From positions 5,022-69,021 of the forward strand of contig DYKH01000008.1 in NCBI GenBank assembly GCA_020722685.1: 64,000 nucleotides of DNA, read 5' to 3'. Of this stretch, positions 50,345 to 59,477 are shown one piece after another. Within the stretch, counting starts at the first letter, position 1; every line of letters starts with the position of its first letter. The notes beneath the pieces are model-generated. The model saw only the letters and a program-made list of their open reading frames with translations, searched no databases and had not been told where the DNA came from. The stretch comes from Caldithrix sp. Lineage in GTDB: Bacteria > KSB1 > UBA2214 > DYKH01. Both the position numbers and the translations under genes were made by a program.

Positions 50345-53191
50345 CTATACTGCAAAAGATATTTTGAAGATCGAACCGCTCGACCGAACCACTTCAACGC
50401 TTCCCGCCAATTGATCGATCAAAGTATTGACCAGTTGCAGCCCAAGCGTATTGGTCTTTTTGAAATCCAGCTCCACGGGCAAGCCCACACCGTCGTCGCC
50501 CACAACCAGCACATATTGATTCTTCCTGTCCTCGTTGACGATAAGCTCTCCCACCGGCTGAAAATCTATCTTAACTCCCCCTTCACGTCCGTTTGGAAAA
50601 GCATGTTTCAGTGAATTACAGACCAGCTCATTGATAATCAGCCCGCATGGAATGGCAGTGTCGATCCCCAAAAACACATTCTGAACATTCATCTCCAAGG
50701 TGATCTTCCGCGAATAGGCGTCATAGGATTGGAACAAGTTCTCGGATAGATCACGCACGTATTCGGCAAAGTTTATCTTGGCGAGGCTTTTCGCTTGATA
50801 GAGCTTCTCGTGGATCAAGGCCATCGATTTAATCCGGTTCTGGCTTTCCTTAAAAGCATTCAGGGCTTGCGGGTCGCGAATGTATCCGGCTTGCAGGTTG
50901 AGCAGGCTGGAGATGATCTGCATGTTGTTTTTCACCCGATGGTGGATTTCCTTCAACAGCACCTCTTTTTCCTTCAAAGAAGCTTTGATTTGGTCCTCCG
51001 CCCGCTTCCGCTCGCTGATGTCCCGCGCAATGCCGCATATACCCATGACCTCTCCATTCTGATTGCGCAGCGGCACTTTGATAGTGTGAAAAGTATGCGG
51101 GATGCCTCTCACTGGTTTGGTCGGTTCTTCCGCAACGGTCTTGCCAGCAAGCACTTGCTGGTCAATCTCTTCAATGTGGCGACCGATTTCCTCTCCAAAC
51201 AACTGCCGGTCCGTCTTGCCAATGATCTCGTTCATAGGCAAATTGAATAGCTTTTCCATAGCCGGGTTTGCCAGAACATAAAACAAATCGCGATCTTTGA
51301 TGAAAATGGAATCCAATGCGCCTTCGATGATCGCTCGCAACCGGCTTTCGGACATTTGCAGCGCCTCTTCGGCCCGCTTGCGCTCAGTAACGTCTTGGGC
51401 CACGCTAATCAGGGCGATGGGCTGACCGTTTTCATCGCGGACGACTGCGGTGGTTAACGAGACGGGAAACTCGTCCCCGCTCTTGCGCCGATTGAGCAGC
51501 TCCCCCTGCCAACCGCCGCCCAAGGTCTGAGGAAGAATCTCGCTGACCACTTCAGGAGGATTGTTTGGCGAACGCACCAGGCTAATGTTTTTGCCAATCA
51601 GCTCGCTTTCCTCATAGCCATAAGTTTTCAGAAAAGCTGAATTGACATAAATGATGTTATCAGCGCTGTCAGTAATGGAGACGCACTCGCCGATGCTCTT
51701 GATAGCCTGTGCCAGCATTTTGTTTTCCTTCTCCGCTCGCTTGCGCTCGGTGATGTCCAGCAGCGTGCCGATAACTGCGGATTTCCCGTTGTATTCCACT
51801 CTTGCTCCATGGACTTCCACTTCAATAAGCGACCCGTCTTTTCGCTGTCCGCGGAAGGAATAACGGATATCGTGAGCTTCACCTTCCACACGCTTACGAA
51901 TATTCTCCGTTACGAGAGGACGATCTTCAGCCGCTGTCAAATCCAGAGGGCCAAGCCGATTGATGAGCTCTTCAACCTGATAGCCAAAGATTGAGGCGAG
52001 AGCCGGGTTTACATAGCGAAAAAGATTGTCCTGTATTAGATAAACACCGGTCAATGCGGATTCGCTTAGCAGCCGGTATCGTTCTTCGGACTCGTGTATC
52101 TTGTCTTCCAATGCTCGCCTCTCCCGCCACTGTTTCGCCTCTTCTTCCGCCCTCACTTTCAAGCGGTAGTTGCGATAGATGAGCGATGCACCGCCGATCA
52201 GAGCAAAAACAACGATGCCCAAGAGCAATAGGGTTCCTCGTAAACTTTTTGCTGCAAACGCCATCGCTTCATCATGCCGCGTATTCACCACAACCGTCCA
52301 CGATGCATTCTCAAACTCCATGGGCGCATAGGCGGCGAGCTTCTTGGGAAAGTTTTTCAATTCATAATCTATTGTGCCTCGCTTCATTGTGAGCATCGTC
52401 TCAACATAGTCAAACGAAGTGTGGCATTGATTGCAGCTTGCATCTCGTTGATGAATACTTCGCCCCGTCAGCTCCGGATGCTCAGATTGGAACAGGAGCG
52501 TTCCGTCCTTGTCCATAACCCATATCTGCTGCAGCTTCGTCTTTAGTGAGAAAAAGGCCAACCGCTCGGCAAGCAGCTCCTCTAAATCAACTGTCATGGC
52601 CAGTACACCGACAAATTTCTTCGTGGGCTGGGGAAAATCGGCTGCAACAGCTTCCTGGTACAGGGGCGTAAAGAGGTAAAATCGGAAGCAAGGCAGTTTA
52701 TCGCCTTCAGGCGTTGCGCGCTCAGGATCCGAGCATCCTTCTCGATCCGTCACCCAAAATATCGGGGAGATGAGGACCTTCCCTTTATTCTCACTTTTCT
52801 TTGCTTCGCTAAATAGGGCATTCTGGGCATAGCTTGAATCGTTGGCGCCTTCCGTGGTCGAGTAAATCATGGCTCCCTGGTCATCATACACAGACACCGC
52901 CTTGATATACATCTGCTTCCAGTATTCGTAGTGAGCCTGAACGTCAACAGGCATCTGCTTCCTATCGCGATGCTGCAGGGAGGCAAAGGAGGAAAGCACT
53001 TGCAGGCCACGTGCGCGATCGCGAAGATATGATTCGATTTCTTTGGCGAGTTGCCGGGAAATGAGGGATTGGTGATCCCGGAACTGGGAGAGTACTTCTT
53101 CTTCACCTGCTCGATGGATGTCAAACGCCAGGTAAACAACCACGAGCAAGGCGATAGCCGTCAGCGCGACAATGATGAGATTTCGGTTCAT
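50345..53191 (-). CDS. Membrane HisKA_2 sensor kinase with periplasmic haem c motif
   Basis: A 948-residue kinase from ATG 53191 (GGAG upstream; a GTG at 53200 is less likely). One transmembrane helix at 2-22 and another near 318-338 enclose a double-Cache-like periplasmic domain. That domain contains CNQCH (Cys253, Cys256, His257), a c-type haem attachment motif in a HPELTGRSIH...DASCNQCH context. Three PAS domains follow in the cytoplasm, then a HisKA_2 dimerisation domain (KEIHHRVKNNMQIISSLLN) and an ATPase domain with NELVCNSLKHAFP. It should sense redox state, oxygen, NO or a small ligand through haem. Inference: haem c is attached by a cytochrome maturation system encoded elsewhere. Confidence 0.88.
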   Translation of the reverse strand: MNRNLIIVALTAIALLVVVYLAFDIHRAGEEEVLSQFRDHQSLISRQLAKEIESYLRDRARGLQVLSSFASLQHRDRKQMPVDVQAHYEYWKQMYIKAVSVYDDQGAMIYSTTEGANDSSYAQNALFSEAKKSENKGKVLISPIFWVTDREGCSDPERATPEGDKLPCFRFYLFTPLYQEAVAADFPQPTKKFVGVLAMTVDLEELLAERLAFFSLKTKLQQIWVMDKDGTLLFQSEHPELTGRSIHQRDASCNQCHTSFDYVETMLTMKRGTIDYELKNFPKKLAAYAPMEFENASWTVVVNTRHDEAMAFAAKSLRGTLLLLGIVVFALIGGASLIYRNYRLKVRAEEEAKQWRERRALEDKIHESEERYRLLSESALTGVYLIQDNLFRYVNPALASIFGYQVEELINRLGPLDLTAAEDRPLVTENIRKRVEGEAHDIRYSFRGQRKDGSLIEVEVHGARVEYNGKSAVIGTLLDITERKRAEKENKMLAQAIKSIGECVSITDSADNIIYVNSAFLKTYGYEESELIGKNISLVRSPNNPPEVVSEILPQTLGGGWQGELLNRRKSGDEFPVSLTTAVVRDENGQPIALISVAQDVTERKRAEEALQMSESRLRAIIEGALDSIFIKDRDLFYVLANPAMEKLFNLPMNEIIGKTDRQLFGEEIGRHIEEIDQQVLAGKTVAEEPTKPVRGIPHTFHTIKVPLRNQNGEVMGICGIARDISERKRAEDQIKASLKEKEVLLKEIHHRVKNNMQIISSLLNLQAGYIRDPQALNAFKESQNRIKSMALIHEKLYQAKSLAKINFAEYVRDLSENLFQSYDAYSRKITLEMNVQNVFLGIDTAIPCGLIINELVCNSLKHAFPNGREGGVKIDFQPVGELIVNEDRKNQYVLVVGDDGVGLPVELDFKKTNTLGLQLVNTLIDQLAGSVEVVRSSGSIFKISFAV

Positions 53192-53206
53192 AAGAGTCAC
53201 TCCTTT

Positions 53207-53287
53207 GGATTGCGGATTTCGGATTGCGGATTGTGGATTTCGGAGTTAATCTGCAATCCGCAATCAAAAGATCCGAAATCCGCAATC
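53207..53287. repeat. Inverted heptamer arrays (GGATTGC / GCAATCC)
   Basis: Five heptamers GGATTGC, GGATTTC, GGATTGC, GGATTGT, GGATTTC run from 53207 to 53241. The complementary GCAATCC, GAAATCC and GCAATC units run from 53253 to 53287. Together they can form a long imperfect hairpin. It fills the gap between two kinase genes and reaches the stop codon of the larger one. Confidence 0.82.
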
Positions 53288-56200
53288 AGATTGACACTGC
53301 AAAGGTTATTTTAAAGGCCGTGCCGCCGGTTGACTCCAATTCGACGCTTCCTCCAAGCTGTTCGGTCAAGGTATTCACCAATTGCATGCCAAGACTCTCC
53401 GTATGACGAAAGTCGAAATCCTTGGGCGTGCCAACCCCGTTATCGCTGACGGTTAAAGTATAGATAGCTTGGCCTTCTCTGCTAACGGCGGCTTCTTGAT
53501 CGGCAGTGACCGAGACGCTGATCGTGCCGACCCGCCCATCGGGAAAAGCATGCTTCAGCGAGTTGGAAACCAACTCGTTGACAATCAAACCACAAGGTAC
53601 GGCGGTATTGACGTCAAAGTAAACATCGTGGATGCCGACGTTCAGGGTGACGTTGCGGGCGATCGCTCCATAGGAGCGGAAGAGATGACTGGTAAGGTTG
53701 TGGACGTATTCGGCGAAATCTATTTGCGCCAGGTCTCTGGACTGGTAGAGTTTTTCGTGGATCAAAGCCATGGACTTGACCCGGTTTTGGCTTTCTCGAA
53801 AAAGCGATAAGGCTTGCTCGTCTTTGATTTGCACCGATTGCAGGTTGAGCAGGCTGGAAATGATCTGCATGTTGTTCTTGACCCGATGATGGATCTCCTT
53901 CAGCAGAACCTCCTTCTCCCTCAGCGAAGCCTTGATTTGCTCCTCGGCTTGCTTCCGCTCGGTGACGTCCTCCTTGATGGCGATGAAATGGGTGATGGCT
54001 CCTTGTTTATTTTTGACCGGAGTAATGGTCATCTCCTCTGTGTACGTGCTGCCGTCTTTGCGGCGGTTGACCAGCTCGCTGCGCCAGACTTGGCCGGAGA
54101 GGATCGTCTCCCACATGTTCCGGTAAAAGCTTTCATCCTGCATGCCGGACTTGAGCACTCTTGGATTCCGCCCAACAACCTCGGCGGCGCTGTAGCCGGT
54201 CAAAGAAGTAAAGGCCGGGTTGACCCAGATGATGTTGCCGTTATTGTCAGCGATGACGATTCCGTTGGCCGCCGACTCCATGGCGGTGCTCTGCAGCAGT
54301 GTCTGTTCCTCCGCCTGTTTGCGCTCGGTGATGTCTTGCGCCACACCGATCAGGGCGATGGGCTGACCCTTTTCATCGCGCACCACGGACGTGGATAGGG
54401 AAAGGGGAAACTCGCTCCCGTCCTTGCGCCGATTGAGCAGCTCCCCCTGCCAGCCGCCGGCCAAGGTCTGTGGAAGAATCTCCCGGAGAAGTTCAGGCGG
54501 ATTGTTCGGCGACCGCACCATGCTGATGTTCTTGCCGATCAACTCTCCTTCCTCATAGCCGTAGGTTTTCAGAAAAGCCGGATTGACGTAAAGAATATTG
54601 TCGGCGCTATCCGTGATGGAAACACACTCGACCGTGCTGCGGATGGCCTGGGCCAGCATTCTGTTTTCCTTGTCCGCCCGCTTAAGCTCCGTGATGTCAC
54701 TGATAACCACTTGCACGGCCCGCCGTCCCTGATAAGTAAAGCTCGTGGCTGCGGTAATCACGTCAATAACCTCGCCGTCGAGGCGCACGAATTTCTCCTC
54801 TACGGCTGGAACTTCCTTTCCCTCCCGCATCTGCTGCATTCTGTGCAAGACCAGGTCGCGGGAATCCGCATGCACAAAGCTCACGGCCGGCAGGCCGATG
54901 AGTTTGGAAGCGTCGCCGGCGCCTAACAGCTTGGCGCTGGCCTGATTGGCAAAAACGATTTTGCCGTCCAAGTGCACGCAGATGGCAAAAGGCGAGACCT
55001 CCACCAAACGGCGGTAGTTTTCTTCGCTCTGTCGCAACGCCTCTTCAGCCCGTTTGCGCTCGGTGATGTCGCGAAATACCCCAAAGGCGCCGATGAATTG
55101 CCCTTGCTCGTCGTACTGCGGCGTGGCGGTTACCAGAACGATACGCTTTTCCCCATCCGGACGAAGAATGGTAAATTCATAGGTGCTCTTTTCACCCTGA
55201 CGACGTTTTTCCGTTTGCTGCTTGATTTTGGCAAACTGTTCAGGATTGGTAAATTCCGCTAAACTTCGGCCTATTAGGCGCTCGTATGGTGCGCCAAAGA
55301 TTTGCACACCGGCCGGATTGATAAATAAGATTCGTTCCTCCGGATCGGCAATGAGGATGCCTTCTCCTTGGTTTTCGATCAAAGTTCGATATTGCTCTTC
55401 GCTCTTTCTGAGCGCCTGTTCAGCTCGCTTCTGTTCGGTGATATCGTAGGCTGTGCCCAACGCGGCCGGCCTGCCTTCGTATTCGATGAGGCCGGCGGTA
55501 AAATCTACCCATCGTTCCTCTCCGCTCTTGGTGATGATCTTGAATTCGTACCGCGAAGGCAGCGCTGCACCCTGTTGGCGAGCCAATCCGCGCTCTTTGA
55601 TCAGATCGCGAAAATCAGGATGAACAACTTCCCAGAACTTGAGAGACAATAATTCCTCTTCGCTATAGCCGCTTAGAATCCTGCCCACCGGATTGATATA
55701 TTGAAACTTGTCCCCTTGATAGATAAAGATAGCAGCGGCGGTGGTTTCGGCAAGACGGCGAAACTTGAGCTCGCTGGCTTGCAGCGCCTCATCGGCCCTT
55801 CGTCGCTCGGTAATGTCGGTCAAGAAATTCAAGGTCGCCGGCTTGCCTTGCCAGTCGATTAGGGTCGCCCTAATTTCCACCCACTTGACCGCCCCATCCT
55901 TGGCTGTTATGCGGAAGGGATAGACCTCCTCCACTTTCTCGCCGCTCAGCCTTTTCTTATGACGCTCGATAACTAGGTCTCGATCTTCTGGATGGATCAA
56001 GAATAGAAAAGGCTGATCGAGCAATTCGGCAATAGAATATCCGGCGAGCTCGACGGCTTGCGGATTGAGGAATTTAAGTAAGCCATCTTGAGCCACCAGA
56101 ATAGCCTCATTGGCGTTCTCCACCACCTGACGATATTTTTCTTCGGACGCCTTGAGGTCTTCCTCCACTTGTTTTCGTTTAGTGATGTCTTGCATCATAC

Positions 56201-58883
56201 CGAGCATGCGCGTTGCTTTCTGCATGGCATCGATGATGAAGAAACCACGATCGTGAATCCACACATACTGACCGTTTTTATGGCGGTAGCGATACTCCAC
56301 ATCGTAAGGCGCAACTTCTCGCTCAGCAATTTCTAAAAGGCGGACCGCCTCGTCGCGATCTTGCGGATGAATCAAATCGATCCATTGCTGGATGCCGCCG
56401 TTCATTTCGGCTAAAGCATACCCTAGCACTTTTTCGATGCTGCCGCTCCAAAAAATGGCGCCGGTTCGTACGTCGTAATCATACACGATCTGGCCGGAGG
56501 CGGATACCGTCAGGTCGTACCGCTGCCTCCATTCCAAGGTCTCTTTCTCGGCCCGCTTGCGCTCCAAGCCATTGGCGATGTGTTGCGAGACAAAAGTCAG
56601 CAAGTGCTTTTCCCGCTCGCTAAAACGAATGTCCTCGGAATAACTTTGCACCACCAGAACGCCAAACGTTTTATTCCCAATTTGTAACGGCACTCCCAGC
56701 CAGTCGATGGAGGGAGCGCCAATGAGTTCGATCTCCCCCTGCCGGGAAAGCTCGGCAAAAGTCGTCTCGTCGCACAGGAGCGATTGGCCGGTGCGCAGGA
56801 CGTACTCCGTCAAGCCCTTACCCAGGGTCCTGGGCGACGGCGGAGGATCATACTCATCGACAAAATAGGGGAAACTCAGCAGTCCACTGTCGGCATCGAA
56901 GGTGGCGATGTAAAAGTTTTTGGCAAACATCAATTCTCCCACAATCCGGTGCAGCGAGGCGTAGAGGTCCGGCAGGCTCGCGGCCGTGGCGGCCGTTTCC
57001 GCTATCCTATACAGCGCCGATTGCAGCGCCTGCGCCTGCCGGCGCTCCTCTTCGACACCCACGGCGGAAGCAAGAAGGCTCAGCACCCTTTTGTCATCCT
57101 CGCTGGGAACGTAGTCCCGGCCGAAGACGGCGCACAGCGAGCCGACCGCCTTTCCCGCAAAGGTGACAGCCTGGCCAACGTAGGTCTGCAACTGGTAGCG
57201 GCTGACGTTCGCATCTGTTTGCGCGTAGGGACTGTGCAAAAGATCGCGCACCAGCACGCTTCCGCCCTGTTTGATCACATCGTAGCAGATGTGGCCGGCG
57301 GGCTTGTCCGTTGCTTGGTAGTCCGGCGGAGCGTTCCATTGGCCAAGCGAACAAAGGAGCCCCTTCTCTAAGCGATTGTACAGAGCGCAATCGGCCTGCA
57401 AAATGCGACCGCACAAAGCGGTCAAGAGGTTGATGTTTTCGATGGGATCCACCCCAAGCTGCAAGAGGCCTTCATTGATGGCCGTCATTCGTTCCGTTCC
57501 TCGTTTGAAATCGGTGACGTCCACAATGACGCCTCGCAAGCCCCTTGCCTTGCCGTCGTGCATGATCGGGCTGGAATGCACCATGATCGGAAAGGTGCTT
57601 CCGTCCTTGCGCACGGCCGTATACTCATTTCCATCCCGTTTCTCCCCCTGCATGATTCGCAGAATGTTGTTCCTCGCCCTTTCCCGGTCCTCAGGAATCA
57701 GCATCTGATAAACGGTCAGGCCGCCCTCAAGTTCCTCACGCGAGTAGCCAAACAATTCCGAGCTCCGCCGGTTGGTAAAGGTAATATTGCCTTCGGTATC
57801 GATCTCAAAGACGATTTGCGGCAGAAAGTCGGCCAGCTCGCGGTATTTCTTTTCATTCTCCCGCAGCGCTTCCTCTTGCCGGCAACAAGCCCGAATCCGC
57901 TGTTGTCGCCAGAGCAGGCCGATGCCGGCCGAGGCAGCTAACAACAAGGCGGCAACCAGCAGGGCTACCATTCGTCCTTGTTGGCGCATGGGCGCATTGA
58001 TTTCTTCCAGGTCCTTTTTGGCGATCAGAAACCAATCCGAGTTCGGCACCCGCCGCAGCGCCGCCAGCACTGGTACGCCGCGATAGTCGATTCCCTCGAC
58101 AATGCCTTCCTGTCCGCCGGCAGCCATGACCTCCGGCATTTGTCTTGCCGTCAGAGGAAAACGAAGAGAAAGCGCAGCCTTTTCCCTATATCGAGCCTCG
58201 CTGAGGAACAGCGCGTGCTCCCCTTCCCGTCGAACCAAGAAAGTTTCGCCGGTGCGACCGGTACCGGGCCAAGAAAGTATCAGCGGATACAAGTAGTCGG
58301 CCAAATCGACTCTCAACAAAAGACATCCCATCGATGCCTGACTGTTTCCTCTCCGGCTTAGAATTGGCATCGCCAAGTCGAGATAGGCCGTCCCGGTCTG
58401 CGGATTCTGGCACATATCGGAGAAACTTGTGCGCTGAGTTTGCATCGCCTCGCGGGCGAGCCTTTGCTCGTTGTCACCAACCGGCTCTGCTTCTTTGCAC
58501 TCTGCGACGCGCACCCTGCCGGCAGCATCGAGCAAGAAAATGCAGCCATAGTCATAATGCCGGTAGAGGGATGCCATCCACGTTTGGATACTCCTCTTGA
58601 GAACCGAGTCGGAGGGATTCCTCATGAAACGGATGAGGGATTCGGAAAAGAAAGAATTGTCGAAAATGAAACCAATGTCCCGCAAACGCTCCGAACGCCA
58701 GTCGGAAATTTCCCCTACCTTGAGATCAGCGATCGCAAAGAGCTCGCTTTCCACTCCCAACCTGATCTGCCGCGCCTGATGAGCGTGGTAATAATAACCC
58801 GTAATAATCATCCCCAAGGCTAACAGGAGCAAGACAGAAACAAAAATCCATCCATTTTCAAAATACGGACTTGGTCGGCTCAT
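53286..58883 (-). CDS. Giant membrane HisKA_2 kinase with 8 PAS and 2 GAF domains
   Basis: An 1865-residue sensor kinase. One transmembrane helix (about 12-32), a periplasmic Cache-type domain (about 35-300) and a second helix (about 305-325) precede PAS 1. Two GAF domains (about 465-610 and 625-775) and PAS 2-8 follow, most ending in D(I/V)TERK-type linkers. The HisKA_2 domain has EIHHRVKNNMQI (His1665/His1666), and the ATPase domain has NELVSNSLKHAFP and SDNGVGTPKD. PAS 7 is almost identical to the second PAS of the neighbouring haem kinase. The many sensors suggest integration of several signals. The ATG has AGGAAA upstream. Its response regulator is not identifiable here. Confidence 0.9.
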   Translation of the reverse strand: MSRPSPYFENGWIFVSVLLLLALGMIITGYYYHAHQARQIRLGVESELFAIADLKVGEISDWRSERLRDIGFIFDNSFFSESLIRFMRNPSDSVLKRSIQTWMASLYRHYDYGCIFLLDAAGRVRVAECKEAEPVGDNEQRLAREAMQTQRTSFSDMCQNPQTGTAYLDLAMPILSRRGNSQASMGCLLLRVDLADYLYPLILSWPGTGRTGETFLVRREGEHALFLSEARYREKAALSLRFPLTARQMPEVMAAGGQEGIVEGIDYRGVPVLAALRRVPNSDWFLIAKKDLEEINAPMRQQGRMVALLVAALLLAASAGIGLLWRQQRIRACCRQEEALRENEKKYRELADFLPQIVFEIDTEGNITFTNRRSSELFGYSREELEGGLTVYQMLIPEDRERARNNILRIMQGEKRDGNEYTAVRKDGSTFPIMVHSSPIMHDGKARGLRGVIVDVTDFKRGTERMTAINEGLLQLGVDPIENINLLTALCGRILQADCALYNRLEKGLLCSLGQWNAPPDYQATDKPAGHICYDVIKQGGSVLVRDLLHSPYAQTDANVSRYQLQTYVGQAVTFAGKAVGSLCAVFGRDYVPSEDDKRVLSLLASAVGVEEERRQAQALQSALYRIAETAATAASLPDLYASLHRIVGELMFAKNFYIATFDADSGLLSFPYFVDEYDPPPSPRTLGKGLTEYVLRTGQSLLCDETTFAELSRQGEIELIGAPSIDWLGVPLQIGNKTFGVLVVQSYSEDIRFSEREKHLLTFVSQHIANGLERKRAEKETLEWRQRYDLTVSASGQIVYDYDVRTGAIFWSGSIEKVLGYALAEMNGGIQQWIDLIHPQDRDEAVRLLEIAEREVAPYDVEYRYRHKNGQYVWIHDRGFFIIDAMQKATRMLGMMQDITKRKQVEEDLKASEEKYRQVVENANEAILVAQDGLLKFLNPQAVELAGYSIAELLDQPFLFLIHPEDRDLVIERHKKRLSGEKVEEVYPFRITAKDGAVKWVEIRATLIDWQGKPATLNFLTDITERRRADEALQASELKFRRLAETTAAAIFIYQGDKFQYINPVGRILSGYSEEELLSLKFWEVVHPDFRDLIKERGLARQQGAALPSRYEFKIITKSGEERWVDFTAGLIEYEGRPAALGTAYDITEQKRAEQALRKSEEQYRTLIENQGEGILIADPEERILFINPAGVQIFGAPYERLIGRSLAEFTNPEQFAKIKQQTEKRRQGEKSTYEFTILRPDGEKRIVLVTATPQYDEQGQFIGAFGVFRDITERKRAEEALRQSEENYRRLVEVSPFAICVHLDGKIVFANQASAKLLGAGDASKLIGLPAVSFVHADSRDLVLHRMQQMREGKEVPAVEEKFVRLDGEVIDVITAATSFTYQGRRAVQVVISDITELKRADKENRMLAQAIRSTVECVSITDSADNILYVNPAFLKTYGYEEGELIGKNISMVRSPNNPPELLREILPQTLAGGWQGELLNRRKDGSEFPLSLSTSVVRDEKGQPIALIGVAQDITERKQAEEQTLLQSTAMESAANGIVIADNNGNIIWVNPAFTSLTGYSAAEVVGRNPRVLKSGMQDESFYRNMWETILSGQVWRSELVNRRKDGSTYTEEMTITPVKNKQGAITHFIAIKEDVTERKQAEEQIKASLREKEVLLKEIHHRVKNNMQIISSLLNLQSVQIKDEQALSLFRESQNRVKSMALIHEKLYQSRDLAQIDFAEYVHNLTSHLFRSYGAIARNVTLNVGIHDVYFDVNTAVPCGLIVNELVSNSLKHAFPDGRVGTISVSVTADQEAAVSREGQAIYTLTVSDNGVGTPKDFDFRHTESLGMQLVNTLTEQLGGSVELESTGGTAFKITFAVSI

Positions 58884-59113
58884 GAGTTTTCCTGTGCAGT
58901 TAGAGTCAAAGGCGGCAAAACCGTTGTCAGCAAGTAGCGGGCAGGCTCAAAGGGACCTGCGAGGATTACTACGCAAATGAGCAGAGACATCGCGGTAGTG
59001 TTGTCAGTTATGGGGAACAAATGTCAGCACGCTTTTTTGCCACAAAATTCGGCGCTGCATGAAGGACGATCAAAGTAGGCTATAGTAAAATGGCGTAACC
59101 GATCACAGCATGC

Positions 59114-59210
59114 GGTCACCCCAGCGTATGCAGGGGTCTCCTTCTGCCGTGTAACGGAAAGGAGATTCCTGCATTCGCAGGAATGACAGCCCTGGCAGGA
59201 CACCCCGCGA
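59114..59210. repeat. Palindromic dispersed repeat, copy 5
   Basis: GGTCACCCCAGCGTATGCAGGGGTCTCC, then GGAGATTCCTGCATTCGCAGGAATGAC, then GGCAGGACACCCCG. It matches the reverse complement of 29498-29590 in order and sequence. A GTAACC at 59095 could mark its left end, but no target duplication is seen. Confidence 0.75.
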
Positions 59211-59384
59211 TGGGTTTCAGAATGGCTCGGCTAACACAGAGGGTGGCCAACTGCTGCTAATCAACCTAAATAATATACCATCAAACGACGAGATTTGGCA
59301 ATACATTTATCGCAATGACTGATTAATTTGGCTAATATGTCAACAGGGAGACGACCGGGCATTCGATGTTGCACCCCATTCGAT

Positions 59385-59433
59385 CCCACACGCATGCCCA
59401 TGCTCGTGCTCGTACTCCTGCTCCTCCCACAGG
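59385..59433 (-). repeat. GAGCAG-type hexamer tract downstream of kinase gene
   Basis: On the - strand GGAGGAGCAGGAGTACGAGCACGAGCATGGGCATGC starts about 45 bp after the stop at 59478. It is composed like the tracts after 13000 and 41375. Confidence 0.55.
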
Positions 59434-59477
59434 AATCCACATAAACGAGTAGAAGCACGGCCGCTCCGGCTTGGCGC

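Larger units (their letters stand above)
58884..59477. other. 594-bp spacer with dispersed repeats
   Basis: No gene. It holds palindromic repeat copy 5 (59114-59210) and a short GAGCAG-type hexamer tract (59385-59433) downstream of the kinase at 59478. No promoter is obvious by eye for the giant kinase, which starts at 58883. Confidence 0.65.
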
